Below, piece after piece: positions 49,115 to 59,611 of a stretch of 64,000 nt of DNA. The DNA is taken from the NCBI GenBank assembly GCA_014529385.2, contig CM043947.1, positions 121,534,891-121,598,890 of the forward strand, written 5' to 3'. A model generated the notes under the pieces. The model did no database searches. It worked only from the letters and a program-made list of their open reading frames with translations, and had not been told where the DNA came from. Source of the DNA: Adiantum capillus-veneris. Taxonomy: Eukaryota; Streptophyta; Polypodiopsida; Polypodiales; Pteridaceae. How positions within the stretch are numbered: the first letter of the stretch is position 1; each line of letters opens with the position of its first letter. The position numbers and the translations under genes are program-made.

Positions 49115-52100
49115 ATGGCTGACAATATTAAAGAGAGTGAAATTAATGTTGATAACTTTGATTTTGCTCATGAGCAAGCTACTAATGATGCTTCAATGCT
49201 TGTTAATTATCTTGTTTCTAGGCTTCAACAAGCCATGGGCAATCCATCTCTCCAAAGTGAAGTGCAACGGCAGCTCCGTGCTCACGGGATTCTCCAAGCT
49301 CATCACCATGACGAGAGAACACCTAGGAAGCCTCCTTGCGAGACTACCAAAAGAGGTCTCTCTCCGATTCGGGAAGAAGAAGAGAATCCATATGAAGGGC
49401 TCAAGAACTTACTTCTTGATGATGCATCTCCTTCCCAAAGGAGAACTCAAGAGCCTCCACCGAAGGAACGAGAAAGAAGCGAGTCTCCCGCCACCTCGGC
49501 GGAGATGGCTCCACGAAGACGGCGGGCTAAACGCTCTCCATCACCACCAAAGCGGAGAAGACCATCACACTCTTCTCCACGCCATAATTCAAAGAGGGAT
49601 GATAAAAAGCAAGAGAAGAAAAAGGCGAGAAAGAGGACACCCTCTTCTCCATCTTCTTTATCCTCTTCCTCTTATGAAAGCTATGGTGAAGACGACAAAG
49701 ATCAAGACAAGAAAAAGGCGAGAAAGAGGTCACCCTCTTCTCCACCTTCTTCAAATTCTTCATCTTCTGAAGAAAGTGATGGTGCAACTTTTGAACCATC
49801 AAAAAGAAGAGGCCATAGGAAATCCTATGCCGCATGGAAGAGGTCGTCCAAGCTGAAGAAATTCAAAGAGGGAGGGAAGAGCATCTCTTTCCTTACCTAT
49901 GATGGTACCTTTGGTGCTACAGACAAAGTTTTGGCCTTTATCCAGCAATTCGATGCGGCGTTTGGAGATGAGGGCTTCACGGAGTCCTCTAAGCTACGCC
50001 ATGTAGCTATGCACTTTCAAAAGTCCGCCAGACAATGGTGGTCTAGCCTACGAGCCAACGGTGAAGCTCCACGAACATGGAAGGCTTTAAGAGCTTCCAT
50101 TATGAAGCAGTTTTTGGCCACCGATGCCAAAGACAAAGTACTCACCGAATGGCGAAGCTTAAAGCTCTCTCCCAATGAATCCATCCACAAATATGTAGAC
50201 AAGTTTTGGGACCTACAACTCAAAGCCACTGTCTTCAAAAAGTTGGATTTTGGAGAGCAAAAGCAACAATTTTGTGCGGGCTTAACCGAAGAAATGGCGG
50301 AGTATGTCAACTCCCAAAGGCCACGTACCATATCGGCGGTAATACACCATACTATGGTGGCCTCGCGAATCAATTTCCAAACGGGGGGTAAAAGAAATAA
50401 TAAGCCCCCGGAAAACAAAGGTTACAATGAGCCTAAGGGGAAGGACAATGTCCAAAAGTCTCCTAAGGGCAATTCCAACAAAGCTAAAGAGAAGGGAGTT
50501 TACAAAGGAAAGAATAAACTCTCTCCTGAAGAGCTTGAGCGTTATCGTAAAGATAACCGGTGTTTCAAGTGCGGCGAACAAGGGCATGCGTACCGCGCTT
50601 GTCCCCAAAAGAACAACCGCCAAGATCCTCCTAGAGCTTCTTTGGTTGAAATCCAAGAGGAGGAGATTCATCAAACTCACCACAAAGGATCTCCTCTATG
50701 CCATGCTTGGGGAAAGGTAAGAGAACATGATGCTTTTATTCTCTTTGACCCTGGTTCTACTCACAATTTCATATCTATGGAGTTAGCCACCAAGCTAGGC
50801 ATACAATCCTACGAGATGGGAGATATCCTACCCGCAGACAGTGCCTTCAAGGGGCAAGAAGCTTCAGTCACTCCCCTAATTGGGAAATTGAGGCTTCATG
50901 TCCAAGGCTATGTGGACAAAGAGGATTTCTTTATCTCTCCTCTCAAGCATGAGGATGTAATCCTAGGGGCACCATGGTTTGACCGTCTGGCTGCCCATGT
51001 TAAATTTCCTGAAAGGAGAATCTCCTTTAAGTTCAGGGAAAAGGACATGTATATAGATGCTAGGGAGATGGGTAACACCATCCCCATTGTACATACACCA
51101 GCTTTCAACAAGTCAATAAAGAGCTCTATTTCCGTGTACATGATTTTTGTTAAAGATTCTCAAAATGAACCTAATGCTTTAGCAAAAGAAAATAAAAGCA
51201 ACCAAAAGGAATTAGAGTTATCCAATTTTCTCAAGGGGTTTCAAGATGTCTTTATTGACGACATCCCTTGTGAGCTACCTCCTAAACGAGGTAATGACGA
51301 CCATGCAATTGAACTTCTTCCAGGCAGTTCACCGCCTAACAAACCTCCTTATAGAGTTTCTCAAGCTCAACAAGAGGAGATTATGCGGCAAGTGCATGAG
51401 TTAATTGAGAAGGGCATGGTTAGGCCTAGCTCATCTCCATTTTGCTCACCTGTGCTATTAGTGCAAAAGAAAGACGACACATATCGTATGTGTGTCGACT
51501 ATAGAGCACTAAATAGGATCACTATCAAAAATAGGTTTCCCGTTCCACGGGTAGAAGACCTATTTGATAAGCTACAAGGATCGACCTACTTCAGTAGGAT
51601 TGACCTAAAAAGTGGCTATCATCAAATAAGGATAGTTGATCAAGACATTGTAAAGACCGCATTTCGTACTACATTTGGTCTTTACGAATACATTGTCATG
51701 CCTTTTGGCTTGACTAATGCACCAGCCACATTTAACCGCTTGATGGAGAAGCTGTTCAGACCTCATCGAACCTTCACTGGAGTGTTCTTTGATGATATTA
51801 TCATCTACTCTAATTCATTAGAGGAACACAAGCAACACCTCCAGGTAATATTTCAAGTTTTAAGAGAGAATAAACTTTATTTTAATCGAAAGAAAAGTGA
51901 ATTTTTCTTGCAAGAGACTCAATATTTAGGTCACATTATCTCTCAAGATGGAATCCAAATGGATCCATCCAAGTTAGAGGTAATAAAAGGATGGCCTAAA
52001 CCAAGGAATCTTCATGAACTAAGAAGCTTTATAGGTATGTGTGCATACTATAGACGCTTCATAGAAAAGTTCTCACAAATTGCGGGACCATTACATGACC

Positions 52101-54064
52101 TAACAAAGAAAAATGTTAGGTATACGTGGTCTGCTAAGGAGAACAATGCTTTCGAAAAGCTTAAAGAAAAGCTTATCTCTCAACCTGTGCTTACACTACC
52201 GGATCTCTCAAAACCATTTGAGGTCCAATGTGATGCTTGTGGTGATTGCCTTGGGGCTGTTTTGCTCCAAGAAGGGCACGCCATAGGCTATGAGAGTCGA
52301 AGGCTCGACCCTGTTGAGCAAGCTCTAGGCATATACGAAAAAGAACTCCTTGCAGTTCTACATGCCTTAGACTCATGGAAGCACTATTTATTGGGGACTC
52401 CTTTCATTCTGCGAACGGATCACCAAAGTCTTAAGTACTTCATGACGCAGACCAAGCTCTCCGACAAACAAATGAGGTGGGCAAATTTCCTTTCGCAATT
52501 TCATTTTCATATTGCTCACATTGCTGGCAAGCATAATCAAGTAGCCGATGCACTCTCAAGACGACCGAGAGTGAATGCGGTTTCCATAGCAACTCACAAT
52601 GATCTATCTTCAATGATAGATGAGTATGCTATTGATCCCGATTTTAGAGATGTGATTTCAGCCCTTGCATTAGGGAAGAAAGAAGAACCATTTATTTTAC
52701 AAGATGGTTATCTTCTCTATGGCAATAGACTATGCGTTACTAACTCACTACGTGAGAAAGTAATGTATGAATCTCATGCTCCTCCATATGCGGGGCATAG
52801 AGGGATTCAGTCTACCCTAAAGGGAATTGAAACATATTTCTATTGGCCTACCATGAAAGTGAACATACATGAGTATGTTTCCAAATGTGTGGTATGTCAA
52901 AAGACAAAATTTGATAGAGGGAAGCAACTTGGATTGCTTCAACCCTTGCCAATTCCTAATTCACCGTGGGAGAGCATATCCATGGATTTTATCTTTGGAT
53001 TGCCTAAGTCTATCCATGGGAATACGGGAATATGGACGATAGTAGACAGGTTCAGTAAACAAGCTCATTTTATACCTGTCAAAAAGACTATCAAAGCCCA
53101 TCAAATGGCAACCCTCTTCATTTCACAAATTTTCAAGTACCATGGCTTGCCAATGTCCATAGTGTCGGATAGAGATCCTAGAATGACCAGTAATTTCTGG
53201 AAGGGTCTCTTTGAGAATTTAGGAACAAGGCTAAACTTCTCTTCGGCCTATCATCCACAAACGGATGGCCAAAGTGAAATAGCTAACCTAACTATTCTCG
53301 ATCTACTAAAAGCCTATGTAACGGAAGTAGATCAAAGATCCCAATGGGAGAAGTACTTACCCTTAGTAGAGTATGCTTACAATAACACTGTGCATACTTC
53401 TACAGGAAAAGCACCTTTCGAGGTAATTGAGGGAAGATCAAAAAGTCCCTTGCTACTTAAGGTACATGGGAAGATCTTCGCTGCAGATGAGTATAGCCGA
53501 GACCTACAAGAATCTTTCCAAAAGATTAAGGATGCTATCTCTATCTCACAGCAAAGGCAAAAGGCTGCTGCTGACAAGCACAGAAGAGCCCAAGCCTTTA
53601 AAGAAAACGATTGGGTCTTGTTAAAGTTTCCCAAGGCTCGATTAAGGCACACGACGGGCAAGAATCCTACGGGCCACCAAAAGTACTATGCTAAACTAGC
53701 AAAAAGGTACTATGGTCCCTTCCAGATTCTTAGGCCAATCAATGAGATGGCCTATCAACTTAAGTTGCCCAATCATTGGCTCATACACAATGCTTTTCAT
53801 GTGAGCCTTTTAAAGCCTTACAAAGGAGAGCCACCTCAAGAACCAACTATTGAAGACCCACCGGAGATCGAGGACCACGACGAGGTGCTGCAGCCCGAGT
53901 CCATTCTCCGACATGAAGACAAGGTATTAAGAGGCGGTAAGACTATCAGACGATATCTTATTAAGTTTAAGAATTATCCTTTTGAAGATGCTAGATGGAT
54001 GCAAGGCATACAATTAAAGGATAACCTAAACCTTGTCAATGCTTACAATGCTTCCCAAGAGTAA
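49115..54064 (+). CDS. Gag-Pol polyprotein with chromodomain (1649 aa)
   Basis: One open frame from ATG 49115. Residues 105-250 are a Ser/Arg/Lys-rich extension with two KKKARKR(T/S)PSSP repeats. Gag capsid-like domain about 258-440 (FIQQFDAAFG, ARQWWSSLR). Zinc knuckle CFKCGEQGHAYRAC 483-496. Protease with FDPGSTHNFIS (Asp545). Reverse transcriptase about 745-920 (CVDYRALN; Asp830 in FSRIDLKSGYHQI; FFDD 893-894). RNase H about 1010-1130 (Asp1040). Integrase zinc finger His1221, His1228, Cys1258, Cys1261; DD35E core Asp1291, Asp1352, Glu1388; C-terminal chromodomain about 1594-1645 (PESILRHEDKVLRGGKTIRR, RYLIKFKNYPFEDARW). All key catalytic residues are present, so it could be autonomous. Family: chromovirus clade of Ty3/gypsy; the chromodomain is thought to steer integration through histone marks. 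The long SR-like N-terminal extension is unusual. Confidence 0.97.
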   Translation: MADNIKESEINVDNFDFAHEQATNDASMLVNYLVSRLQQAMGNPSLQSEVQRQLRAHGILQAHHHDERTPRKPPCETTKRGLSPIREEEENPYEGLKNLLLDDASPSQRRTQEPPPKERERSESPATSAEMAPRRRRAKRSPSPPKRRRPSHSSPRHNSKRDDKKQEKKKARKRTPSSPSSLSSSSYESYGEDDKDQDKKKARKRSPSSPPSSNSSSSEESDGATFEPSKRRGHRKSYAAWKRSSKLKKFKEGGKSISFLTYDGTFGATDKVLAFIQQFDAAFGDEGFTESSKLRHVAMHFQKSARQWWSSLRANGEAPRTWKALRASIMKQFLATDAKDKVLTEWRSLKLSPNESIHKYVDKFWDLQLKATVFKKLDFGEQKQQFCAGLTEEMAEYVNSQRPRTISAVIHHTMVASRINFQTGGKRNNKPPENKGYNEPKGKDNVQKSPKGNSNKAKEKGVYKGKNKLSPEELERYRKDNRCFKCGEQGHAYRACPQKNNRQDPPRASLVEIQEEEIHQTHHKGSPLCHAWGKVREHDAFILFDPGSTHNFISMELATKLGIQSYEMGDILPADSAFKGQEASVTPLIGKLRLHVQGYVDKEDFFISPLKHEDVILGAPWFDRLAAHVKFPERRISFKFREKDMYIDAREMGNTIPIVHTPAFNKSIKSSISVYMIFVKDSQNEPNALAKENKSNQKELELSNFLKGFQDVFIDDIPCELPPKRGNDDHAIELLPGSSPPNKPPYRVSQAQQEEIMRQVHELIEKGMVRPSSSPFCSPVLLVQKKDDTYRMCVDYRALNRITIKNRFPVPRVEDLFDKLQGSTYFSRIDLKSGYHQIRIVDQDIVKTAFRTTFGLYEYIVMPFGLTNAPATFNRLMEKLFRPHRTFTGVFFDDIIIYSNSLEEHKQHLQVIFQVLRENKLYFNRKKSEFFLQETQYLGHIISQDGIQMDPSKLEVIKGWPKPRNLHELRSFIGMCAYYRRFIEKFSQIAGPLHDLTKKNVRYTWSAKENNAFEKLKEKLISQPVLTLPDLSKPFEVQCDACGDCLGAVLLQEGHAIGYESRRLDPVEQALGIYEKELLAVLHALDSWKHYLLGTPFILRTDHQSLKYFMTQTKLSDKQMRWANFLSQFHFHIAHIAGKHNQVADALSRRPRVNAVSIATHNDLSSMIDEYAIDPDFRDVISALALGKKEEPFILQDGYLLYGNRLCVTNSLREKVMYESHAPPYAGHRGIQSTLKGIETYFYWPTMKVNIHEYVSKCVVCQKTKFDRGKQLGLLQPLPIPNSPWESISMDFIFGLPKSIHGNTGIWTIVDRFSKQAHFIPVKKTIKAHQMATLFISQIFKYHGLPMSIVSDRDPRMTSNFWKGLFENLGTRLNFSSAYHPQTDGQSEIANLTILDLLKAYVTEVDQRSQWEKYLPLVEYAYNNTVHTSTGKAPFEVIEGRSKSPLLLKVHGKIFAADEYSRDLQESFQKIKDAISISQQRQKAAADKHRRAQAFKENDWVLLKFPKARLRHTTGKNPTGHQKYYAKLAKRYYGPFQILRPINEMAYQLKLPNHWLIHNAFHVSLLKPYKGEPPQEPTIEDPPEIEDHDEVLQPESILRHEDKVLRGGKTIRRYLIKFKNYPFEDARWMQGIQLKDNLNLVNAYNASQE

Positions 54065-54421
54065 GCAAATGTACAAAATGTTAAAAATGAACAAAAATTT
54101 TTGTCTTATAAGACTCTCTTTTTCTTGATTTGTGCACAAAAATGAAGTAGTATGCATGCTTAGATCAAGTTTGTGGGGACGACGTCTCCCAAACACCAAG
54201 TAGAGCTTGTCACTCTACTATGGAAGACTGATAGGACTAATGTGCAGACATGCTTGCGGCAGCCTTAGGCTCTCAAGCGCCAAATGGACTAGTCATCCAT
54301 TATGGAATGATGTCGTAGGGTAACATAGGGATCCTCTACCCGCTAAGAAAAGGACTCATGTATATGCTTTATCTTCTCTATACCATAGTCGAGGACGACT
54401 ATGATTTCAAGAGAGAGGTAA
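54065..54421 (+). promoter_or_regulatory. 3' untranslated region with AGGA-loop hairpin and polypurine tract
   Basis: Between the stop codon and the 3' LTR lies a hairpin with arms CATAGTCG (54384-54391) and CGACTATG (54396-54403) around loop AGGA. It is followed by the polypurine tract AAGAGAGAGG (54409-54418) three bases before the LTR. The same loop with a different 8-bp stem is at 10981. Confidence 0.8.
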
Positions 54422-56012
54422 TGTCATAATAATCAATATCTAATTCTCCTAAATGATTTTCTCATATTAAACTGATCATTTAATGTGGGGAAGTGCCAAG
54501 GGAGAAAAAGCTAGAATATTGGTTAAGTTAGCAGACCGGCCACAGTAGGGATCCAAAGGAGGGAAAATAGGGATCCAAAGGGGGGGCCATCTGCAAAAGA
54601 GCCATGTGAAACAACGGGCTAAAAAGACCCTAAGGTTCAGCCCATTAAGACTTCCAAAATGCTAAGGTTCCAAAATTCAAAGGTTGTGTCCAAAGGTCAA
54701 CCTTAGGGAAAATTGGATGCTTAGTGTGGTGCCCAAAAAGTCTTTCTGCATCCCTACATGGGAGGGGGCGAGCCCCAAAGCTAGGGGATGAGAGAGAAAA
54801 CCACACACACACACACAGGCTCCCTTTACACAAAGGGAATGAGGGACACATGTCAGCTCCCTAGGCCAGATGCCCACAAGGTGTGCCCAATTCCTATTGG
54901 AAGACCCTTGAAGTGGACCAATGAGAATTAAGCTAGAGTAAATCTAGTTTAATTAATTTAAAAACATTTAATAAAAGAAACCAATAAGAATTAAGTGTCC
55001 TAGAAGACTATTGGGCAGTCTCCCAAGGGGTCCAATGAGCATTCAGAAGCCCCATGGCTTGCCTGATTCCTATTGGCCAGGAGGCAAAGGGGTCCAATGA
55101 GAGTTTAGTTTAATTATTTAATTATCTAAAGCTCTCACAAAAGGGGAAAGGGGGACACATGTCAGAAGGCTATCACTTATGCTGCTTAATTCCTATTGGC
55201 TTGACCTGGGGAGGTCCAATGAGGCAAAAGCCAGCCTAACTTAGCAGCTAGGGCTCGCCCAAGAGAGAGAGGGGGCTGATTTTTGCTTGGCATACACACA
55301 CACACTCTCACACTTGACCATGTGTGAAGGAAAAAACTCTATCTCCTCCCAAGCTTTAATGGAGAGCTCATCACCTACTCCAAGCTTGTGAGATAGAAGC
55401 CTACATCAACACTCTCTTGGCATGTGGATGCAAATCCAACCAAGAGCCAAGCTTCAATGCATGCTCATCTTCTCTACCAAGCTAATTACTAAGCTAAGCT
55501 ATGCTAATATGAGTGATTATGTGAGGAGATGTACTTCTTTCTCGTAAGATACTTCTTTTTTCCTCTCAATCTACTCTCATACCCTGCTAGCTCTCACCAT
55601 CTTCGAAGGTGTGTGAGGTCTTAGGTCTGAGAACGGGGATAATTCAAGTTGTGTTTGATTAAGTGTTTTGCTTGGTGTATGAAGCTTCCATCTTCATTGC
55701 ACTAGCTAGTCTTGAAGGAACACAAAGAATTGTATTGTACAATGTCTCTCTTGATGGGAGAAACCATAATACAAAGCCTTTTGGAGGGGGGACCGGCTCC
55801 ATGCAAATCCGGTCCTCAACTGTTGTCAATAGTTTAATTGCTCTCTCTTTTGAAAGTATTGTCGATGCTATCTAACTAGGTGTTATGCTTTTTGTTGCTC
55901 TCTCCACCCAAGCACTCTTGTAATTATCATTAGGAATCTATTCTAATGAAATGCCCACTATGTTCATGCTAATTTCCGCTACAAATAAGATTTTAGGCCA
56001 TTAAATGTTACA
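54422..56012 (+). repeat. 3' LTR (1591 bp)
   Basis: Identical to the 5' LTR except for two substitutions and one base missing in a run near 55336. Ends TGTTACA; the next base starts the host transposase reading CCT TTG GTA. Confidence 0.95.
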
Positions 56013-56102
56013 CCTTTGGTAGATGCTACCTCAAAGACATATTATTTATCTCCGGAACTACATGAAACCATTTACAATGCCATGCCCTATGAAGCAGCAT
56101 GA
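56013..56102 (+). pseudogene. 3' end of the interrupted transposase-like gene
   Basis: Immediately after the 3' LTR, a frame of 29 codons starts PLVDATSKTYYLSPELHE and ends YEAA before TGA at 56100. The reading before the 5' LTR ends KFDIP with the codon CCT at 47103-47105. Omitting the retroelement and one CCT copy joins the two parts in the same frame. Confidence 0.8.
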
Positions 56103-56884
56103 TACCTATTTAACAGGCTTATATTATGTTCTATATAGCCTTCACCATTTAGTATCTCCTTACGCATGTCCATTGTGCTATGTATCACATAGCACACAAC
56201 CACACAGAGCACATAGCATAGAATCACACACATTTAAGATAATGAGGTTACTATTGTGAACATGTTGCACCTTGAAAAAAGTTAGCCAAGATATTTGTCG
56301 GAAACGATTGGGAAGAAAACATTATCAAGAGCATCCCATTCACTTTCTTGATGAATCTCAGGTAAACATGTCTCATTCTTACAATCATCTCACTCTTATG
56401 AATAGCTACCCATTGGGTGTTATGGAGTTGTGTACATGCTACTATATGTGATATGTAGCCAAGTAATGTGTCAAGATAGTCCATTGTCTCTACCTAGGCT
56501 ATTATGTGTGCTATATTGTACAAGTGTGTGTAATAATAGTCCAATGTCCCTGCTATGCTATAAAAGGACTCTATTGTAGTAAGATAGCAACATGTGTGCT
56601 ATACAGTAAAAGTGTGTGTATCACATAGCACAATGTTCCTGTCTATGATATGATGTGTGGTATGTGAAAGAGATATATTACATATTGAGAGCACTATGTG
56701 TGCCATATAGCGTAAGTGTGTGTAATAAGAGGCCAATCTCCCTATCTATGCTATTATGTCATAGTATTTCTTGCAGTATGAGTGCTATATAGCATAACTA
56801 TGTGTAATAATAGCCCGATGGTCCTGTCTATGCTATTATGTGTGCCATGTAGCAGGACTCTATCACAGTATGACAACATCATAT
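56103..56884. repeat. Mosaic of duplicated intron and exon pieces
   Basis: 56155-56275 matches 61533-61640 (TGTGCTATGTATCACATAGC, AACCACACAGAG, CATAGAATCACACACATT, TACTATTGTGAACATG). 56287-56884 matches 44208-44830: the last codons of transposase exon (GRKHYQEHP), its splice donor and the first half of the intron repeats, with small deletions. Both copies are direct. Confidence 0.8.
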
Positions 56885-58484
56885 CAGCAAAATAAAATTA
56901 CATCATTAAATCATTAAGTTTAGAGAACTTTGAACAGGTCAGTTTTTTGTATAGTAATCGCAAGTACATTCAATGTGCGAAATGTTGTATACATGATTCT
57001 ATAACCACAATCAACCTTCCCTACATACTTCTCGTTGACTTCTATAGTGGTTGATGACACGAGCAGACACTATGTCCGAAGAATTTTCAAATTGGTTCAT
57101 CTTTGCATAAGCAGTAGGGCTGGGTGAGACTGTCCACTTGACTAACCAAGGGAACAATGTGCTAACCAGGTAAATTGGGGACTGACAAATATCTGCTGGT
57201 TCAAATGAAGCAGAACAGACCCAAGTCCCAGGAGGGTTGAGCATACACTTGTAGAGTGTGTCATCCACCACCAGTGTATTATCAGAGTTGAACTTAGGAT
57301 GGACTTAGGATGGTGAACTTAGGATGGTGCTTCCAAAATTATTTCAAACACTTGAAAAATATGGGCTTTGCGTTATCTCTACATGGAGGGATCCCAGGAA
57401 CTTCATTTAGATTGAAGCTCGCCTCTCTACACCCCTCTTGACCAGTAATATCGAGGAAATGCTGTTTGTTCAGCCTAGGAAAGCATGCACTCAAAGCAAG
57501 TGCTAGATTGTCCTGGGTCATGCAGCTCCATAGTGCAACTTGTGCTCTTTGCAAGAGTGCATGCAAAAAGATTGATGCATTGGGCCTGACCACATATTCA
57601 AATTGCATCTTTCCTGTAGCATTTGGCCCAATGACTACCTGATACCTTGATCTTGCCCAATCATGAGTACTACTTCTCGCTATTCCTTTGTAGAAGGCGA
57701 CCTTATAACTCCTTATGAGAAGCCCATTCACATCCAGTATGATGCATAAATTGTCCCTTCTCTTCTTGTCCTCAAAAGACGCAGGAGGCAGTGCAAAAAT
57801 CTGTATTGGCATTACCACAAGACACGGCCTCTCTTGCCTCTCATATTCATGTCCATTTTTGGCCTCTTTATCAGCATTATTTGTACCTGCCTCATTTGTA
57901 TCTGTAGCAGCCACTCGACCCATAGGGACCTCTGGACTTTTACCTTTGGTATTCCCAACAGTGGGATCTGTACGAGACTCAGTTGTATCATGTGCAACTG
58001 CCTCTTTCGTGTCCACAACAGCCATGAAATGTTCTCCCATTGCCTCTCCCGATTGAGCTACTCTGTCAGTGGGCACCTCTGTGCCTTTCCCTGCCTCATT
58101 GTTTTGCTCTATACATGCCTCAGTTGTATTATGTGTATTTGTCTCTTTCATGTCTGTAGCAGCCACGAGAACTTCTCCCATTGCCTCTCTCGATTGAACT
58201 GCTCTGTCGTATGCCTCAGCTGTGTTGGCAAAAGCCGCGACATCACCGTTACCCACTGTTGAGCCTATTCCAGGTACTCTCTTAGTGAGTTCCTCCTCAC
58301 CCAAGCCTCCCATATCTTCAACAGCGGCATCTGTACCCTTTGCCTCCTCTACCTTAACAATGTCATCAGCTGCATCACTTGGACAAACCACCTCAGCTTG
58401 GGCTATGACATCACTTGCACCCACTACCTCACGTGTTCCAGCTTCTCTCTCAATGAGGACCTCCTCACCCATGCCTCTGGTATC

Positions 58485-59210
58485 CTCAACAGTGGCATCT
58501 GTACCTATAGTCACAACTGCATCAAGAAGGGCATCTATGACAACATGAACAATACTTTCTATTCCACCATCATTAACATTGCCATCAGCAGTAGCATCTG
58601 TGCTAGCATCAACTTCCATAGCATCCACAATGTCATTTGTGCAGGAGTCAACTACCATAGCATCAGCAATGGCATCTGTGCAGGCATCAATTGTGGTAGC
58701 ATCATCAATGGCATCTGTGCCAGATTCAATAGTGGCATCTGTACCCATAGGCACAACTACATCAAGAAGGGCATCTATGACAGCATGAACAATACTTTCT
58801 GCTCCACCATCATTAACATTGCCATCAGCAGCAGCATCTTTGCTAGCATCAACTTCCATAGCATCCACAATGTCATTTGTGCAGGCATCAACTACCATAG
58901 CATCAACAATGGCATTTGTGCAGGCATCAACTGTGGTAGCATCATCAATGGCATCTGTGCCAGATTCAATAAAGGCATCTGTACCCATAGCCACAACTGC
59001 ATCAAGAAGGGAATCTATGACAGCATGAACAATACTTTTTGTTCCACCATCATTAACATTGCCATCAGCAACAGAATCTGTGCGAGCATCAACTTCCATA
59101 GCAACCACAATGTCATTTGTGCAGGCATCAACTAGCGTAGCATCAACAATGGCATCTGTGCAGGCATCAACTACCATAGCATCATCAATGGCATCTGTGC
59201 TAGATTCAAA
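58485..59210 (-). repeat. Three tandem 240-bp coding repeats
   Basis: CCACCATCATTAACATTGCC recurs at 58564, 58804 and 59044, an exact 240-base period that keeps frame (80 codons). Within each unit a 39-base subrepeat encodes TNAIVDAMVVDAC-type peptides. Confidence 0.95.
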
Positions 59211-59389
59211 TGTGGTGGGGGTGGGTAATGTACCCTTTTCAAGTTTAGCACGATCAACATCTGTATGCACATTATCATGCACAACCTGCACATCAACTGC
59301 ATTAGGCACATTTGGAACAAATTCAACAGTACTAGTAGGTGTGCAGGGATCAACTTTATCAAAAGACTCTTTTTTTTTTCCTGTAACCC

Positions 59390-59611
59390 CCCTGGAAGCT
59401 GTAGCACCCCCTCTTGGATTCTTCACAGGATAAGACTGAGCCAGTGAACCTATAGACCCCTCAACTGTATCAAAAAACACTTTTTTTTTGCCTGTAACCC
59501 CCCTGGAAGATGTAGCACCCCTTCTTGGATTCTTCACAGGATAAGACTGAGCCAGTGAACCTATAGACCCCTCATCTAGAAACCCTGAAGAGCGAGTGCG
59601 TCTCATGCAAG
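59390..59611 (-). repeat. Two tandem 111-bp coding repeats
   Basis: GTAGCACCCCCTCTTGGATT at 59401 recurs at 59512. Each copy encodes 37 residues with EGSIGSLAQSYPVKNPRxGA and GVTGKKK. Period 111, frame-preserving. Confidence 0.9.

Larger units (their letters stand above)
47106..56012 (+). mobile_element. Full-length, near-pristine chromodomain Ty3/gypsy retrotransposon
   Basis: An 8907-bp element with LTRs of 1592 and 1591 bp, an initiator-Met PBS at 48699, a single uninterrupted gag-pol frame, and a polypurine tract before the 3' LTR. The LTRs differ, by my reading, at two substitutions (47454 A vs 54770 G; 48308 G vs 55623 A) and one single-base indel near 48021/55336. This implies recent insertion. 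The flanks share only CCT directly at both borders (ACCT if the terminal LTR A is counted), shorter than the usual 5-bp duplication. It lies inside the transposase-like gene, between two codons. Confidence 0.95.

Noticed and set aside
49107-49856. A 249-codon frame overlapping the start of the gag-pol ORF
   Set aside because: It lies in another frame of the Ser/Arg/Lys-rich gag extension, and its open length follows from that biased composition.
47106-56012. Endogenous pararetrovirus
   Set aside because: True LTRs, an integrase with DD35E and a chromodomain, and no movement- or coat-protein motifs, so it is a Ty3/gypsy retrotransposon.
58398-59135. A 245-codon plus-strand frame rich in Ile, Asn and Cys
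   Set aside because: It is the antisense of the frame-preserving 240-bp repeats of the minus-strand phosphatase-like gene.
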